From: Diplosphaera chodatii | Taxonomy: Eukaryota > Chlorophyta > Trebouxiophyceae > Prasiolales > Stichococcaceae | Assembly (NCBI GenBank): GCA_032358165.1 | Contig: JAALGY010000028.1 | Coordinates: 124,001-188,000, forward strand | Length of the DNA stretch: 64,000 nucleotides | Direction: 5' to 3' | Part shown: one piece after another, positions 53,555 through 64,000 of the stretch | Layout: each line of letters opens with the position of its first letter | How positions within the stretch are numbered: the first letter of the stretch is position 1 | Notes under the pieces: generated by a model | Database searches by the model: none | Told to the model about the DNA's origin: nothing | The model's input: only the letters and a program-made list of their open reading frames with translations | Program-made: the position numbers and the translations under genes

Positions 53555-56500
53555 ATGGCCAGCATCACGGAGAGCTTCAACGTGGGCGGGCTGGTGGTGT
53601 TCGGCACCGCCTCCTCGCTGCTCGCCAAGATCAGTGAGTTGTGACTCACTCCTGCCGGCAAGCCTGCGGCGGCCAGTTTTGGATGTTGCTTTAGGCCCTG
53701 TCAGCAGCTGCAGGCTGTGCGTGGAGTCCAGTCTGCGGCTCACTCTGCATGCTTTCGCCGTGAGTCCTTGCTCCCGGAGGAGTGCAAGCGCTCCTCGTGC
53801 TGTGATCGTCCCGGCTACCCTAGGAGCATGCATCACGGTGGTGGTCCAGCTGCTGACCTGCGTTCTGTGTATTTCCTGCGCTGCAGTCTACGAGCTGCAG
53901 GCGCCCGGCCGCGACGGCTACGACAAGGCGTTCCACAAGCCCTGGGCGTGCACCACCATGATGTTCGTGGGTGCGCCCTTCAGGCCTTGCCTTCCAGACC
54001 CTTGCCATCGGAACCCCAATCCCCCTGCATCTGGGCCTAGGCCGCCGCTGCTGGTGTGGACAATCTCAGGGCGGCAGACTGCATGCGGTTTGCTGCAGAG
54101 TGCTCAGCGTGCTGGGGTGCCCGAATGGATGCCGCCACCTGCTGTACAGAAATGGCACTGCATTGCCTCTGACCCCTGTCACGCATGCGCCGCAGGCATG
54201 ACGTTCTGCCTGCCGCTGTCCTGGTGCCTGGACCGCTTTGACGCATGGTGGAAGGCGCACAAGCGGCGCCAGGAGGTAGGGTCTAGTTGCTGTCTATGTT
54301 CCTAGCAGCCACATGCACTGCAGCACCCTTGTCGTCGTCTGGTTCGGAGGCAACGATTGACGCTTTGCACTGTATCACAATGTCTGGCGCTTTTGGGTGC
54401 TGTCAGCACTGACGTGATGATGGCGCTGCTGCAGCTACCGCGTATGCAGTCGTTGTTGCACTACAGATGTTGCTTCTGTGGAACAAGCATGCAAACATGT
54501 CTGAGCTGCAGGCTGCACGGGCGGGGTCTGACAGCTCCGGGCAGCCGCTGCTGCGCGTGTCGCCCTTTGCGGCGCAGGCCGACAAGAAGCCCGACGTGCG
54601 CGCTGCTCATCTGTTTGCCTCTGCTCGCGTGGTTGCATGCTTGGTGAAGCTGACACGGGATGCATCATCTGGAGGATTGTCAGCCGGAGTGATGTTATGG
54701 CGAGTATCGTGCTGTGCAAAAGCTCCTGACGTGCCGGCTGTGTTGCTTCCCGCAGCCGCCCAGCTTCCGCAACATCCTGATGCTGTCCGTCCCCATGGCC
54801 TTCGACCTGGTGAGCTGCCGTGCCCCACGGCGTTGCACAGCGACCAGCATCCACAGTCGGGCTCTGTCCATGTTGCTGATCTGAGAGCACCAATGTATGG
54901 ACCAGTCTGCAGAAGCAGCATTCAGGTGATGTGGATGGATGCTGGCCACCATGGGTAGCGGCTGCAGCTGCCCTGTAGCTCAACACTCCCCGCGAAACCA
55001 ATTTCTGTTCTCCCGCTACCGCAGATCGCCACCATCCTGCTGAGCGTGGGGCTGCTGACGACGACGGCGTCGGTGTCGCAGATGCTGCGCGGCAGCGGCA
55101 TGGTGTTCTCCGCGCTGTTCGCCGTCTGGTTCCTCAAGCGCAGCCTCAACAGGTGCGAGCCGCCGGGGGCTTAGGCGCTCATAGCCGTGGCGCTGGTGTT
55201 GTCTGCACCAGGTGCTAGGGTCCCTGACTTGTTGGGGATGGCAGTCGTTGGTGCTGGAGGCGGTCACCCGCAACATCAGTTTTTGCTTCCAACACCGGAC
55301 GCCATGACGCCTGGGCGCTGATCATGAGCGAATCGCTGTGGGTCCACCATCAGCTGTGCTGGTGTCACACCAGCTAAACTGCAAGCTGACGCCCTTCTAC
55401 CCGCCTGCTGCGCAGGCTGCACTACTGGGGCATCGGCGCGTCGCTGGCGGGCATGGGCATCGTGGGCGCGTCCAGCCTGCTGTCCGGAGACAGCGGCGTC
55501 GCCAAGGTGCTTCCTGCTTCCTGCTGCCACCCACACTGAGTGAGATCAGGCAACGGTGGTAACGCGTTTTCAGCGGGGAGACTGCCACCGCAGGAGCTTT
55601 GTGCACGGCAACCATGCCGCGAACCTGCCAGGTCGCGCTCCGACCAGCCGAGTGCGGCAGTGATGTCGCGGCTTCTGCGGCAGCAGAAGGGGGCAGCTCA
55701 AGCGGCCCCACCGGCCCTGCATCCCTGACGTAGGGTTTAGGGTTTGGCTGCCGCACCCCGCAGGTGGAGCCGGCGCAGATGGTGCTGGGCATGGCGCTGA
55801 TCGTGGCGTCGCAGGCGACCCAGAGCGCGCAGTGCGTCGCCGAGGTACAGAGTTAATAACCCTAAAACCCATTTCAACAAAATTGAGATATTCGTCACTT
55901 TAACTATTATTTTTTATACAGAAGGTTTACTCTTTTAAATAAGTGGAAGCATTCCGATCATTCGAGCTCTGATTGTCTCTCTGATTGTCGTATAGCCACC
56001 CCTGCCAGTCAGCCCTGTGCTGGTTTCCCAGGAATGGAAGCTGTTGAGCTCCCTTGGTGTGTCTAGAAGCCGTCACCCCACAAGCTTGATGGGCCCCGAC
56101 TGTCTTGCGCCTTCTCAGCCACCATGAACCCCTTGAACCATGCAGGACTACTTCATGTCGGAGATGGATGTGCCGGCGCTGACGATCGTGGGCATGGAGG
56201 GCCTGTTCGGCTGCATCGCGCTCTTCGGCTGCATCCTGCCCACCGCGCAGGTGACTGGGCCATCGGAAGGGCCCTCCAGCAGACGTCATACGATAGTCCT
56301 CACTCCCAGGTGCTCTTCCTCAGAAATTTGACTCGGCAGGCCTCGGGACTCTCGAGCCGTGCTGAGTGTGCGTTCCCCCCCACCGCAGTTCCTGCCGGGG
56401 CAGGAGGGCGCCGGGCTGCGGGAGGACAGCATCGAGTCGTGGCACATGATCACCCACGACCAGGTGCGGGCCCAGGGCTTCGCATGTTCAACATGTCTTA

Positions 56501-57912
56501 GCCCCTCGCAGCAGCCGTGCTGGCAGCCCCGCTGCAGGCTGCCTCGGGGCACGCAGGATGTCCAGCCCATGGCTGTCCTGGCACATGTTCCTGGACGTCC
56601 GCAGTGACCCGAGTTCGACTCTGGGTGACAGACGCTGGCGTGGGTGACGGCGGCGTCGGTGGCGGTGTACCTGGCGTACAACACCGCGGGCATGTACGTC
56701 ACCGAGGAGCTGGGCGCCGTCACCCGCACGGTGGGGATCTGTAATGACAGCTTCAGGGCATTGTGGTGGTACGCTCTGCTGCTGCCATTTGCAGGGTCCA
56801 CCTTCAGGCAAGCATCTGCGCTGTTGGCGGCATGCTAGACAAGCACAGCGCCCACGAAACTGTTTGCTGGTAGGATCGTATGGGGGCACCAGCGCTGATG
56901 GGGGTGTCCGCAGGTGCTGGAGACGATGCGGACGCTGTTTGTGTGGATCGGCGGCCTGGCGCTGTTCTACTCCAGCGGCACCGGCAAGATCGGCGAGCGC
57001 TGGGACAACTACTCCTACTTCCAGGTGCGAAACCGAATGCGTCCTGCCGCCTGCTGCTGCAGGCAGCATCGCTCTGGTCGTCACTGCACACAGTGTCAGC
57101 AGCAACGGCTTTACTAGCTGCAAACAACATATCCGAGGGTACACAACGCCAATGTACGCGTGACAAACCCGCAGGAGAGCACCAAGCAAACCTTTTTGCA
57201 TTCTGGCATGTCAGGGCCATACCGCACCACCACCTTGTTGCACATGCAGGCCATCGGCTTTGCCATCCTGGCGGTGGGCACGGTGGTGTACGGCCGCGGC
57301 GACGACCTGGAAGCCACACGACAGGTGGCGCTGCACACCTGCACAACAGAGTCAATTGCATGGCCCAAGCCCAGCTGCCGTCTGAGTCCCGGGTTGTCAG
57401 TAGGATGCGCACATCAGCTCAGCCCACGAAACCCTCCAGCACTGTAGCAATGTCCCGTTATGACGCAGACCACGGCGGAGGGGGAGGACTTCGTCGTGCC
57501 GCCGATGCTGACGCGCACCTTCACCAGGCGCCCCATGTGGAAGGCGACCCACTCCATCCTGGCCACCGTGCACGCCAAGAAGTTCATCCAGAGGTGCCCA
57601 AGCACTAACGCTCAAGTCAAGCACACCTGGTGCACCAACTCGGTTGTCTGTACACTCCGGGGCAACACGAAATCTCGCCAGGCTCGCACCCGCACCCATC
57701 TGGGATTGACAGGCGTTCCTTGGGTCGCACACACCTTCGGTCGTTTGACCCACTGTGCAGCAAAACCTCCGGTGGCTCTCCTGCGCAGGCTGCAGGAGGA
57801 GGCGGCGGTCACGCAGGCGCGCCACGCGGAGAATGGCGACGCCACGGCGACGGCCGCCGCCGCCGCGGGGGCCTGGCACCGCCGCGCCGCCGCATCCGAC
57901 GGCGGCCGGTGA
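53555..57912 (+). CDS. SLC35F6-like drug/metabolite (nucleotide-sugar type) transporter, 15 exons
   Basis: Exons: 53555..53633, 53887..53970, 54196..54275, 54512..54595, 54756..54809, 55025..55152, 55416..55506, 55764..55844, 56146..56250, 56389..56463, 56632..56730, 56914..57024, 57250..57324, 57469..57593, 57789..57912; 464 residues. About ten hydrophobic segments follow the DMT pattern. Family-typical pieces are FHKPWACTTMMFVG after the first loop, the half-repeat motif SQMLRGSGMVFSALFAVWFLKRSLNR, MVLGMALIVASQATQSAQCVAE, and the second half ending in KIGERWD. An insert of about 28 residues with Ser/Gly/Gln lies in the loop after helix 2, and the cytosolic C-terminal tail is extended and Ala-rich. 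SLC35F6 relatives sit in endomembranes or lysosomes; the substrate cannot be read from sequence. All phases agree. Confidence 0.88.
55731..55747 (+). repeat. Interstitial telomere-like repeat (TTTAGGG)
   Basis: TAGGGTTTAGGGTTTGG lies in a transporter intron 16 bases before the exon at 55764. A related AACCCTAAAACCC follows at 55858-55870, in the next intron. Confidence 0.75.
55852..55975. other. AT-rich island in a transporter intron
   Basis: About 120 bases are strikingly A/T-rich (for example CTATTATTTTTTATACAG) compared with the GC-rich surroundings. The intron 55845-56145 has no coding content. It may be an organelle-derived fragment or a degenerate mobile element. Confidence 0.6.
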
Positions 57913-58588
57913 CGAGGCGGTCCCGGCAGGGGTCTCGGCGGCGATCAGTGACATCGATGGTGCACATTCAGCAGGGTTGGCTTGGAGTAGCTAGGGGACC
58001 AGTGGTGGCAGAAGAACAGGCAGGCACCAGCAGCTTCACTGCCACACGCAACAGCAGCAGATTGTGGCAATGTCGGGGTCCAATAGTAACCTGCAGACTG
58101 CTGCTGCTGCTGCAGCCCGAATGCGTAGGCAGCAATGTCTTGCAGTCGGTTGAACTGGGTGCTGCTGTGCCAGGTCTCGATGCACTGGTCAATGGGCAGC
58201 GTTTGATGGGCAGGTGCAGATAGACCGTTCTACAGACTGTACTCCAGAGCAGATGCTGCTGTTTTGCTGCCAGACGGATGAACGTTCATCTTACTCAAGT
58301 GCTTTGAAGACTGCAACGACAACGCTTGCGGACAACACTGCACGGTCTTTGTCTGTGCTCGAACTGCTGCGCCAGCCCCTGCTGTGTGGGCGTGCATACT
58401 GCCGACTACTCATGAGTGGGCATTCACCGGGCCCGTCGAACAGCTGCTGTCTGTGGTCATCTGCATGCATAGCGGCGCAGCAAACGTCACGGCATTGGCT
58501 CCACACAGCATGTCATCTCCTGAGGATTGTGTAGGTAGGATCGTACTGCATGTGTTACCTGCTTTCGTATCACCTGCTTCGGCCTCCA
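57913..58588. other. Convergent 3' flanks of transporter (+) and phytocyanin-like gene (-)
   Basis: About 675 bases without a supported exon; short frames on both strands have no motif. Confidence 0.45.
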
Positions 58589-60911
58589 TCAGGCGCCAAT
58601 GCCAGTGACGAAGGCCTTCAGCTTGCGTCCAATATTGCCGGCGCTGCTGAAGGACATGCCTGTGAGCCAGAAAATGTTGCAATGCGTTGAACAGGAAGGC
58701 GCTTGAACAGGAGGACACCGACAGGCAGGATGCCTTCGCTTGCGTTTCTGTGCTTTGTCCAGCATGTGCGGCTAGAAGCTCAGGGAGGTGACAGTGGGCC
58801 TGCCGGCAGGTGCACCAGCCCAGGGCCACTGGCAGACCAGAGATTTTGGCCGCACATGTCATGCAAGCAGCGACTACACTTGGTGCATGAAAATTTGCCG
58901 TCCGGTATTGCCAGTCTTGCCTCTACCATGGGCATGCAAGCAGGCCAGGACACCGTCCTGACCCACACAACAGCAACCACCTGGTGGGCGCAGGATGCTG
59001 TCACCACACCTGGTGCGGTGGCGGTGCGCTTGGTGCCCGGGGGCCCAGAGGCTGCGGCGGCGGCGCCAGGCGCGGTGGAAGTGGACGTGCCGCCCGGAGG
59101 TCCCACGGCCGCAGCCTGCGCAGCGGCAGTACTCAGAAATTCGTGTGAACATCAGGAGCATCGCGTGTGAACATGATGTGCCCGTGCATGAGTGTAGCTG
59201 CAGTTCAGGGGTGCTGCACAGGGTTGGCCCCAATCAGGCCGTTCCATACATGGGCTCTTGTGACGAGGCCAATCGGGCCAGCCGTTCATGCTCAGCAGCC
59301 TGCCGGGCAGGGCCAGTATATGTGGTTGCAACCGTCAGTGCTGCTCGCCTGCAGCAGCTGGCTTTGATACCTTGCAGCAGTGTGGTGGACAGCCCAGGCA
59401 CCTACCTGTGCGTTGGGTGCGGAAGGCACGGGGGTCGGAGCAGCCGTCGGCGCGGGCGTGGGCTTTGCTGGTGCCGGAGTGGGCCGCGCGGCGAAGGTGG
59501 CGGGACACACGGTGCCGGAGCCGGGCGGCACCTGGGCCGCGAAGATCAGCCCTGCAGGCCAGGGTTAATGTGTCTCTGAAGGTGGACAAGCAGCGCAGCA
59601 CAGCATGTGGCAACCTGACAGGACGCTGGCAGGCGCACACAGGTGAGGGCCGGGAGCACAAGCCCACCTCGCACTACAGACTTACAGGCAACACAGGGGC
59701 ATGATCGCGGCAGTGGCACAGGTTCTGTGGGCTGGGGTCACCGACCTCCGGCGCAGGCGCCCGGGGTGGCGGAGGTGAAGTAGTAGGTGCCGGGGATCGG
59801 CAGGTACAGCGACTTGACGCCGCCCGACCCCTGCCAGGCACATGAGACTTGCAATGTCACACATATCAGTTCCTTGCAGGATCACGCACCATCATGTTGC
59901 TGATGCTATTGCACTGTGAACAGCTTGGTGCTGTGTGGTCTGAAGGCAGGTGCTACCCATACCACACAACACCTACCTGCGACTGTGGAATGAGCTGCTT
60001 GGAGGTGGTGGTGTTGCGGAAGGTCGTTGGGCAGGTGCTGCTGGAGATCTGCCACACGCTGCTGAGGCCCTGCGTTTGCAACAGCAAGCCATCACTAGGT
60101 TCAAAGATCGATGCACTGGATAATGCACCCTACGCAGATGCAAAAGGCGTGGCAAGATCACAATGCTTCTGGTCAACAGTCGTCGGCAGAATGGCAAAAG
60201 CAAAGCAAGGAGGAGCAGTTTGGAACGCGCACACTCCACTGGAAGCCGATGTTGCCGCCGCAGCACAGCACGACGTCGGGGAAGTGGCTGCCGGCGTCCC
60301 AGGGCGACACGCTGGCAAACGAGGCGCACTGCCCCGCCAGGCTCGCCGCCGGCACCTTGCCGGCGCTGGCCGCTGCCTGCAGTTCATGTACGAAATGATG
60401 TGCACAACCAGCATGATTGCATTATGCTGGTGTGCCAGCAGTCGGTGCTGTCTTGTAGCAGGCTCCGGGCGATTGGCTGGACTGGCCGCTGCGGTGACAC
60501 CGTGCTGCCCGTTGCCTGCCTGCACCTACCATGCATGAGCTACAGCACATGCCTCTGTGGCAGCTTGCATGCATCAGCACAGCTTGGCTACAGCTGAATA
60601 GCTTGAGGGTTGCCCATCTGGGTTTGGGCAACTGCCTTCGTTCCAGCCTGCCAATGGGCCAGAGCCAGCAAGGCCTGCTTGAAGCCTCTCCATCCATATG
60701 GCCAAATCAACAGCAGGATGCGCCAGACGAGATGCCGACCTTATGTTTCAGAGCGAGGTCGTGGCATGAAAGCCCGCACCACAGCACCGTCGGCGTTGCC
60801 CGCCGATGCTCCCGCCACTGCTTGCCCCGCCACGGATTGTGCGGCCAGCGCCAGCAGGCATGATGCCAACGCCATGACCAGCACCGTCTGCTTCGTCACC
60901 ATCATGCTCAT
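58589..60911 (-). CDS. Secreted phytocyanin-like (cupredoxin-fold) protein, copy 1, 7 exons
   Basis: Minus-strand exons: 60780..60911, 60233..60376, 59977..60069, 59746..59830, 59406..59551, 59010..59115, 58589..58659; 258 residues in phase. The signal peptide is VLVMALASCLLALAAQSVAG. The domain reads VVLCCGGNIGFQWS, then VWQISSSTCPTTFRN, then YLPIPGTYYFTSATPGACAGG, which follows the phytocyanin order of beta strands and structural Cys. The copper-ligand Cys after the YYF strand is replaced by Thr/Ser, and the usual His residues are absent, so type-1 copper binding is unlikely. A Pro/Ala/Thr-rich tail (PTPAPAKPTPAPTAAP) resembles arabinogalactan-protein glycosylation modules, and the end GRKLKAFV is shared with the neighbour. 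Early-nodulin-like proteins are the nearest analogues. It is divergent from copy 2. Confidence 0.75.
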
Positions 60912-61537
60912 GTTGCTACAGCTCTTGCCGTTGTGCCGACACTGGTGCAACCAGATTCGCCTGCACCTCCGGATCGGATCTCGAGGATTATGGTCGATAG
61001 CTCAAAGGCCGCAGAACATAACACAATCTGTTGGACACGGCGGCTAGGCAATACTGACTAGCTTGTGTGCCTTCTGCTATATCAAGAGGGCACAACCCGA
61101 AGCTGACGACGTCCTCTCTACAGCTGGCTCATCGGAAGCCTGATCTGTATGCGTGTGATGAGTGACACGTGTGATGCCTCATTGGTCCAAGACTGAGACT
61201 TGCACAGCTGACGCGTGGTGGACAAGGCAGGGGAGCTGCCAAACAACGGCGGATTGTGCGGCGGCCAAAGAGGGTGAGTGATTCAAGTTGCCATGCACGC
61301 TACGGGTCAGGCTGTGTCCAAAGATGAGTCTTGCAGGTCGCATCACATGTCCTAGGGGCCGACCTCGTTGGACAAGAGGCCTTTCATAGTGTATGTTCCA
61401 GCTGTGTAGCCCTTGTATGTAGAGGAGTTCGTGAATGGCCTGCCGTGAACATGAACCATGCACGCAGCAAGTCGTGATATGCAGCCATGATTAAACGTAG
61501 CTGTGTTGCTGCCAAGCACAGCAATATTATCACGGCG
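60912..61537. promoter_or_regulatory. Shared divergent promoter region of the phytocyanin-like pair
   Basis: About 625 bases between the two start codons pointing outward. Since the two genes are paralogs, this region probably drives both. No specific box was identified. Confidence 0.5.
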
Positions 61538-63450
61538 ATGGAGCCTGGTCCTGTAGCCGCTGCAGTTCTGGTCGCAGCCCTCGTCGCCTGTGCCGCGCTG
61601 CCTGTGGCGTCTGCTCAAGCCTTCGCAGCCAGCTCGGCTGGTGCAGGGGGAGCACAGGTGAGTCTGGGTGCTGCTGATGACATCAACATGTCACACCATC
61701 CATGCTGTGTCTGTGGATCAGCTGAGCAACTTTCAAGCAAGAAGCTGCACATCTCGTTGGGTGTCTGCCTCGCATGACCGTCCATCATCCTGCTGTGCAT
61801 GCATGCAGGCGGCAGCGAGCGCAGGCCTCCCCGTGGTTCCCGCGCCTGTGGCGGTGCCGCCTGCATGCGCCCCAACAGCCACACGCTCGCCCTGGGGACA
61901 GCCTGCACTGCTGTACGTTGCTCGGTTACAAGCGTTGACAAAAAGTGGATGGCAGGCATGCACAGAAGCTACCTGTGCCACCCAGCCAGCTGCATGCTGC
62001 TGAGGGTGCCTATCCTCATATATAGTGTCATGTATGCATGCCTCCTGGAAATGGTGTTCGCGTATGCATGCCTGTAACGGGGCATGCATTGATGTTCGTG
62101 CCGGAAGGGATGCATGTATCAAGTGCATGCATGTGTGCAACGCTGGCCCTGCAACCCAACTGCCAAGACAGGCAAACCACAGGCATTGTCATCCATGTTT
62201 GCAGCTCAACAGCTGTGCCAGCTCAAGACCATGCGGTGACACATTACAAACCCCGGCAGGCCAAACACATGAATGCAGCTGTCAATGCAGGTTTGGCGTG
62301 CCTGCGGGGCTGCTGGCGCCCGGCGGCAAGAATTACTCTGATGTAACGCTGTGCTGCGGCGGCACCCTCGACTTCAGCTGGACGGTACGTTCTTCCATCA
62401 ACATCGTACACTGGCTCCTTCTGTGATCCTGTTGTGCGACTCAGCTGGTGACATGACCTGGTGTACGCGCCTGCATGAGGACCCTGATGCAGCTTCATAA
62501 GCTGGTCATTACTGCTCTCATTGGTGCTGCTTGTCACTCTCGCTTTGCAGCAACCGCACGGCATCTGGCAGCTTGCGACCCGCGCATGCCCTGTAGCCTT
62601 CGTGAACAATCCGGCAGATGGGCAGCAGCAGCTGCAGGCCATCACGCCCAACGGCACTCAGTTGCTGCGTTTTGGCACCCCCGGCAAGGTACACGGCCTG
62701 CCACAAGACTTCCCTATCGAAGTGCGGCAACAGGGTTCACATTTAAGCGACGATGTGTTGACGTCTGCTTGTCAGCTGGCAGCACTGTCATCCTGGCTAT
62801 GGAAGTGAGCCATGAAGCCAGCACCCTGACTTTTTATCTCTGATGTTGTGCAGTACTACCTCACATCGCAGGCGGCTGGTGACTGTGCGTCAGGTGAGTG
62901 GGCAATTTGCAAATCGTCGTCCGCATGTGTGACAGCAGCAGTGGTCCACTCTGAATGCTCGCTGACCAGCAGTGACCCCCTAGGAGTGGCAAGCTCATTG
63001 CACATGCAGGCATGCTGTTCACGGTGGACGTGGTGGGTCCCTGCCCCGCCGCCTCGGCTGCCCCGGGCTCCCAGGCCTCCGCCTCCGGACCGCCAGGTTG
63101 GCCATTCACGTTCCTGATGTAATGAGCATCTCATAGGAAGTGGCCCTGTATCGTGCCCCTTTTGTAATCCCATCATAGATGCAACAAGCGTCGATGTTGG
63201 CCATCGCGCCCTGCCTGAGTGACGATGCCAGAGTCCTGGGAAGGTCTCTGCAAAATGCGGATCGGGGATGAGGCTGTGCTGAGCAATGTTCCTTGCGCCA
63301 GGGGGCACCTCTACATCCACCGCCCCCGGCTCCGCCGCCGCTGCATCCGGACCGCCGGGCACATCCTTCACATCCACGTCACCCGGGCAGTCCTACAGCA
63401 GCTCTGGCGGCCGCCGCAAGCTGCAGCTGGCAGATTTGGACATGTTCTGA
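61538..63450 (+). CDS. Secreted phytocyanin-like (cupredoxin-fold) protein, copy 2, about 7 exons
   Basis: Exons: 61538..61657, 61809..~61916, 62291..62384, 62551..62688, 62854..~62897, ~62987..63096, 63302..63450; about 254 residues. The ATG at 61538 (MEPGPVAAAV) was preferred to one at 61487 because it starts a clean signal peptide. The domain reads VTLCCGGTLDFSWT, QPHGIWQLATRACPVAF, LLRFGTPGKYYLTSQAAGDC, GKLIAHAGMLFTVDVVGPC. The His in QPHGIW is at the place of the first phytocyanin His ligand, but the Cys ligand after YY is Thr/Ser. The tail is Ser/Thr/Pro-rich (GTSTSTAPGSAAAASGPPG) and ends GRRKLQLADLDMF. Exon count and the Ser/Thr tail match copy 1. The donors of exons 2 and 5 are not fixed, because the phase at exon 2 does not close with the obvious GT. 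Confidence 0.72.
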
Positions 63451-63738
63451 GCTGGCACAAGGCCAGAGCCAGGGTAGTGGCAGCGCAGCCGACCATGCGA
63501 GGAGTTCCAGAGACCAAGACAGTGACCAGTTGCACTGCAGTGATTGACTGTGTGGTGAAAGCATTATGGTCGTCGGAGGGTAGAGACAATCCACTGAGCA
63601 GACCTGTCAGATTATTCTTTGAGTTGCTGGTTGAATGCGGCATCTGCAACCGTGTTGTCTGCCCTCCCTTGTCATGCATTCAAGAGGTACTATGAACAGC
63701 CGCCGAGCCTCAAACCCGCTGGTTCATCAGCAGGACCC
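63451..63738. other. Convergent 3' flanks at the right edge
   Basis: About 290 bases between the stop of copy 2 and a possible minus-strand stop at 63739. Nothing else supported. Confidence 0.4.
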
Positions 63739-63815
63739 TTATGCACCCCTGAAAGCAGCCTGGTCCCCATCGTCGTCAAGGGTCAAAGTGCTGAGGATCT
63801 CCTCAAAACCCATGT
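63739..63815 (-). CDS. Possible last exon of a minus-strand gene running off the window
   Basis: After an acceptor (AAGCAG) the minus strand reads MGFEEILSTLTLDDDGDQ and stops at 63739-63741, a protein-like acidic C-terminus. A possible preceding exon at 63950-64000 reads SLQGLGLQQRSHL before a GTGCAA donor. There is too little sequence to name the product, and the reading frame of the joined exons cannot be checked. Confidence 0.35.
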
Positions 63816-64000
63816 CTGCTTGACCTTGGCATGTAGCTGTGCACTGCGAAGCGAGTCTTTACCTTGACAGACCAAGAGGGTGGGCTATGCCAGGAGGCAG
63901 GTAGGGGCACACACTGCTGCAACTGTTCACAGCGCGCATTGCACCAGGTGGCTGCGCTGCTGCAATCCCAGACCTTGCAGCGATTGACCAGGCCCGCTGT

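Noticed and set aside
1..64000. tRNA, rRNA, CRISPR, insertion sequences and bacterial terminators.
   Set aside because: None was recognised by reading; a covariance-model search would be needed to exclude a tRNA.

Overview
This window looks like nuclear DNA of a green alga (Chlorophyta). It is GC-rich. Nearly every gene is split into many short exons by introns with GT..AG (sometimes GC..AG) borders, and coding regions carry long Ala/Gly/Ser/Pro/Gln runs. Plant-type telomere motifs (CCCTAAA/TTTAGGG) occur inside introns. No bacterial-style operons, ribosome binding sites, CRISPR arrays or insertion sequences were seen. Gene models below were assembled by hand from splice borders, reading phase and family motifs. 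For most of the main genes all exons join in phase to a whole number of codons.

Layout, left to right: the 3' part of an unidentified Pro/Ala-rich protein gene (+); an OTU1/YOD1-type deubiquitinase (+, 12 exons); two organelle-type membrane protein paralogs (-); ER membrane complex subunit EMC10 (+); a SET-domain protein methyltransferase (-); a GT77 arabinosyltransferase-like type II membrane protein (+); a PAS-domain TKL kinase (-); two more members of the membrane protein family (+); a very large gene fusing SbcD (Mre11-like) and SbcC (Rad50-like) behind an organelle-targeting-like N-terminus (+, 29 exons); a secreted alpha/beta-hydrolase of the PHB-depolymerase/feruloyl-esterase type (-); an SLC35F6-like DMT transporter (+); a divergent pair of secreted phytocyanin-like paralogs (- and +); and a partial minus-strand gene at the right edge. 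Most neighbours are head-to-head or tail-to-tail, so most intergenic gaps are shared 5' regions or shared 3' regions.

The genes do not form one pathway. Several serve protein quality control and the secretory route (OTU1, EMC10, GT77, DMT transporter, secreted esterase and phytocyanin-like proteins). The SbcD-SbcC fusion is probably an organellar DNA double-strand-end nuclease. The features most worth a second look are that fusion; the four-member membrane protein family in two clusters; and a recurring pattern of decayed exon-edge copies lying about 97-116 bp from the real exon edge.
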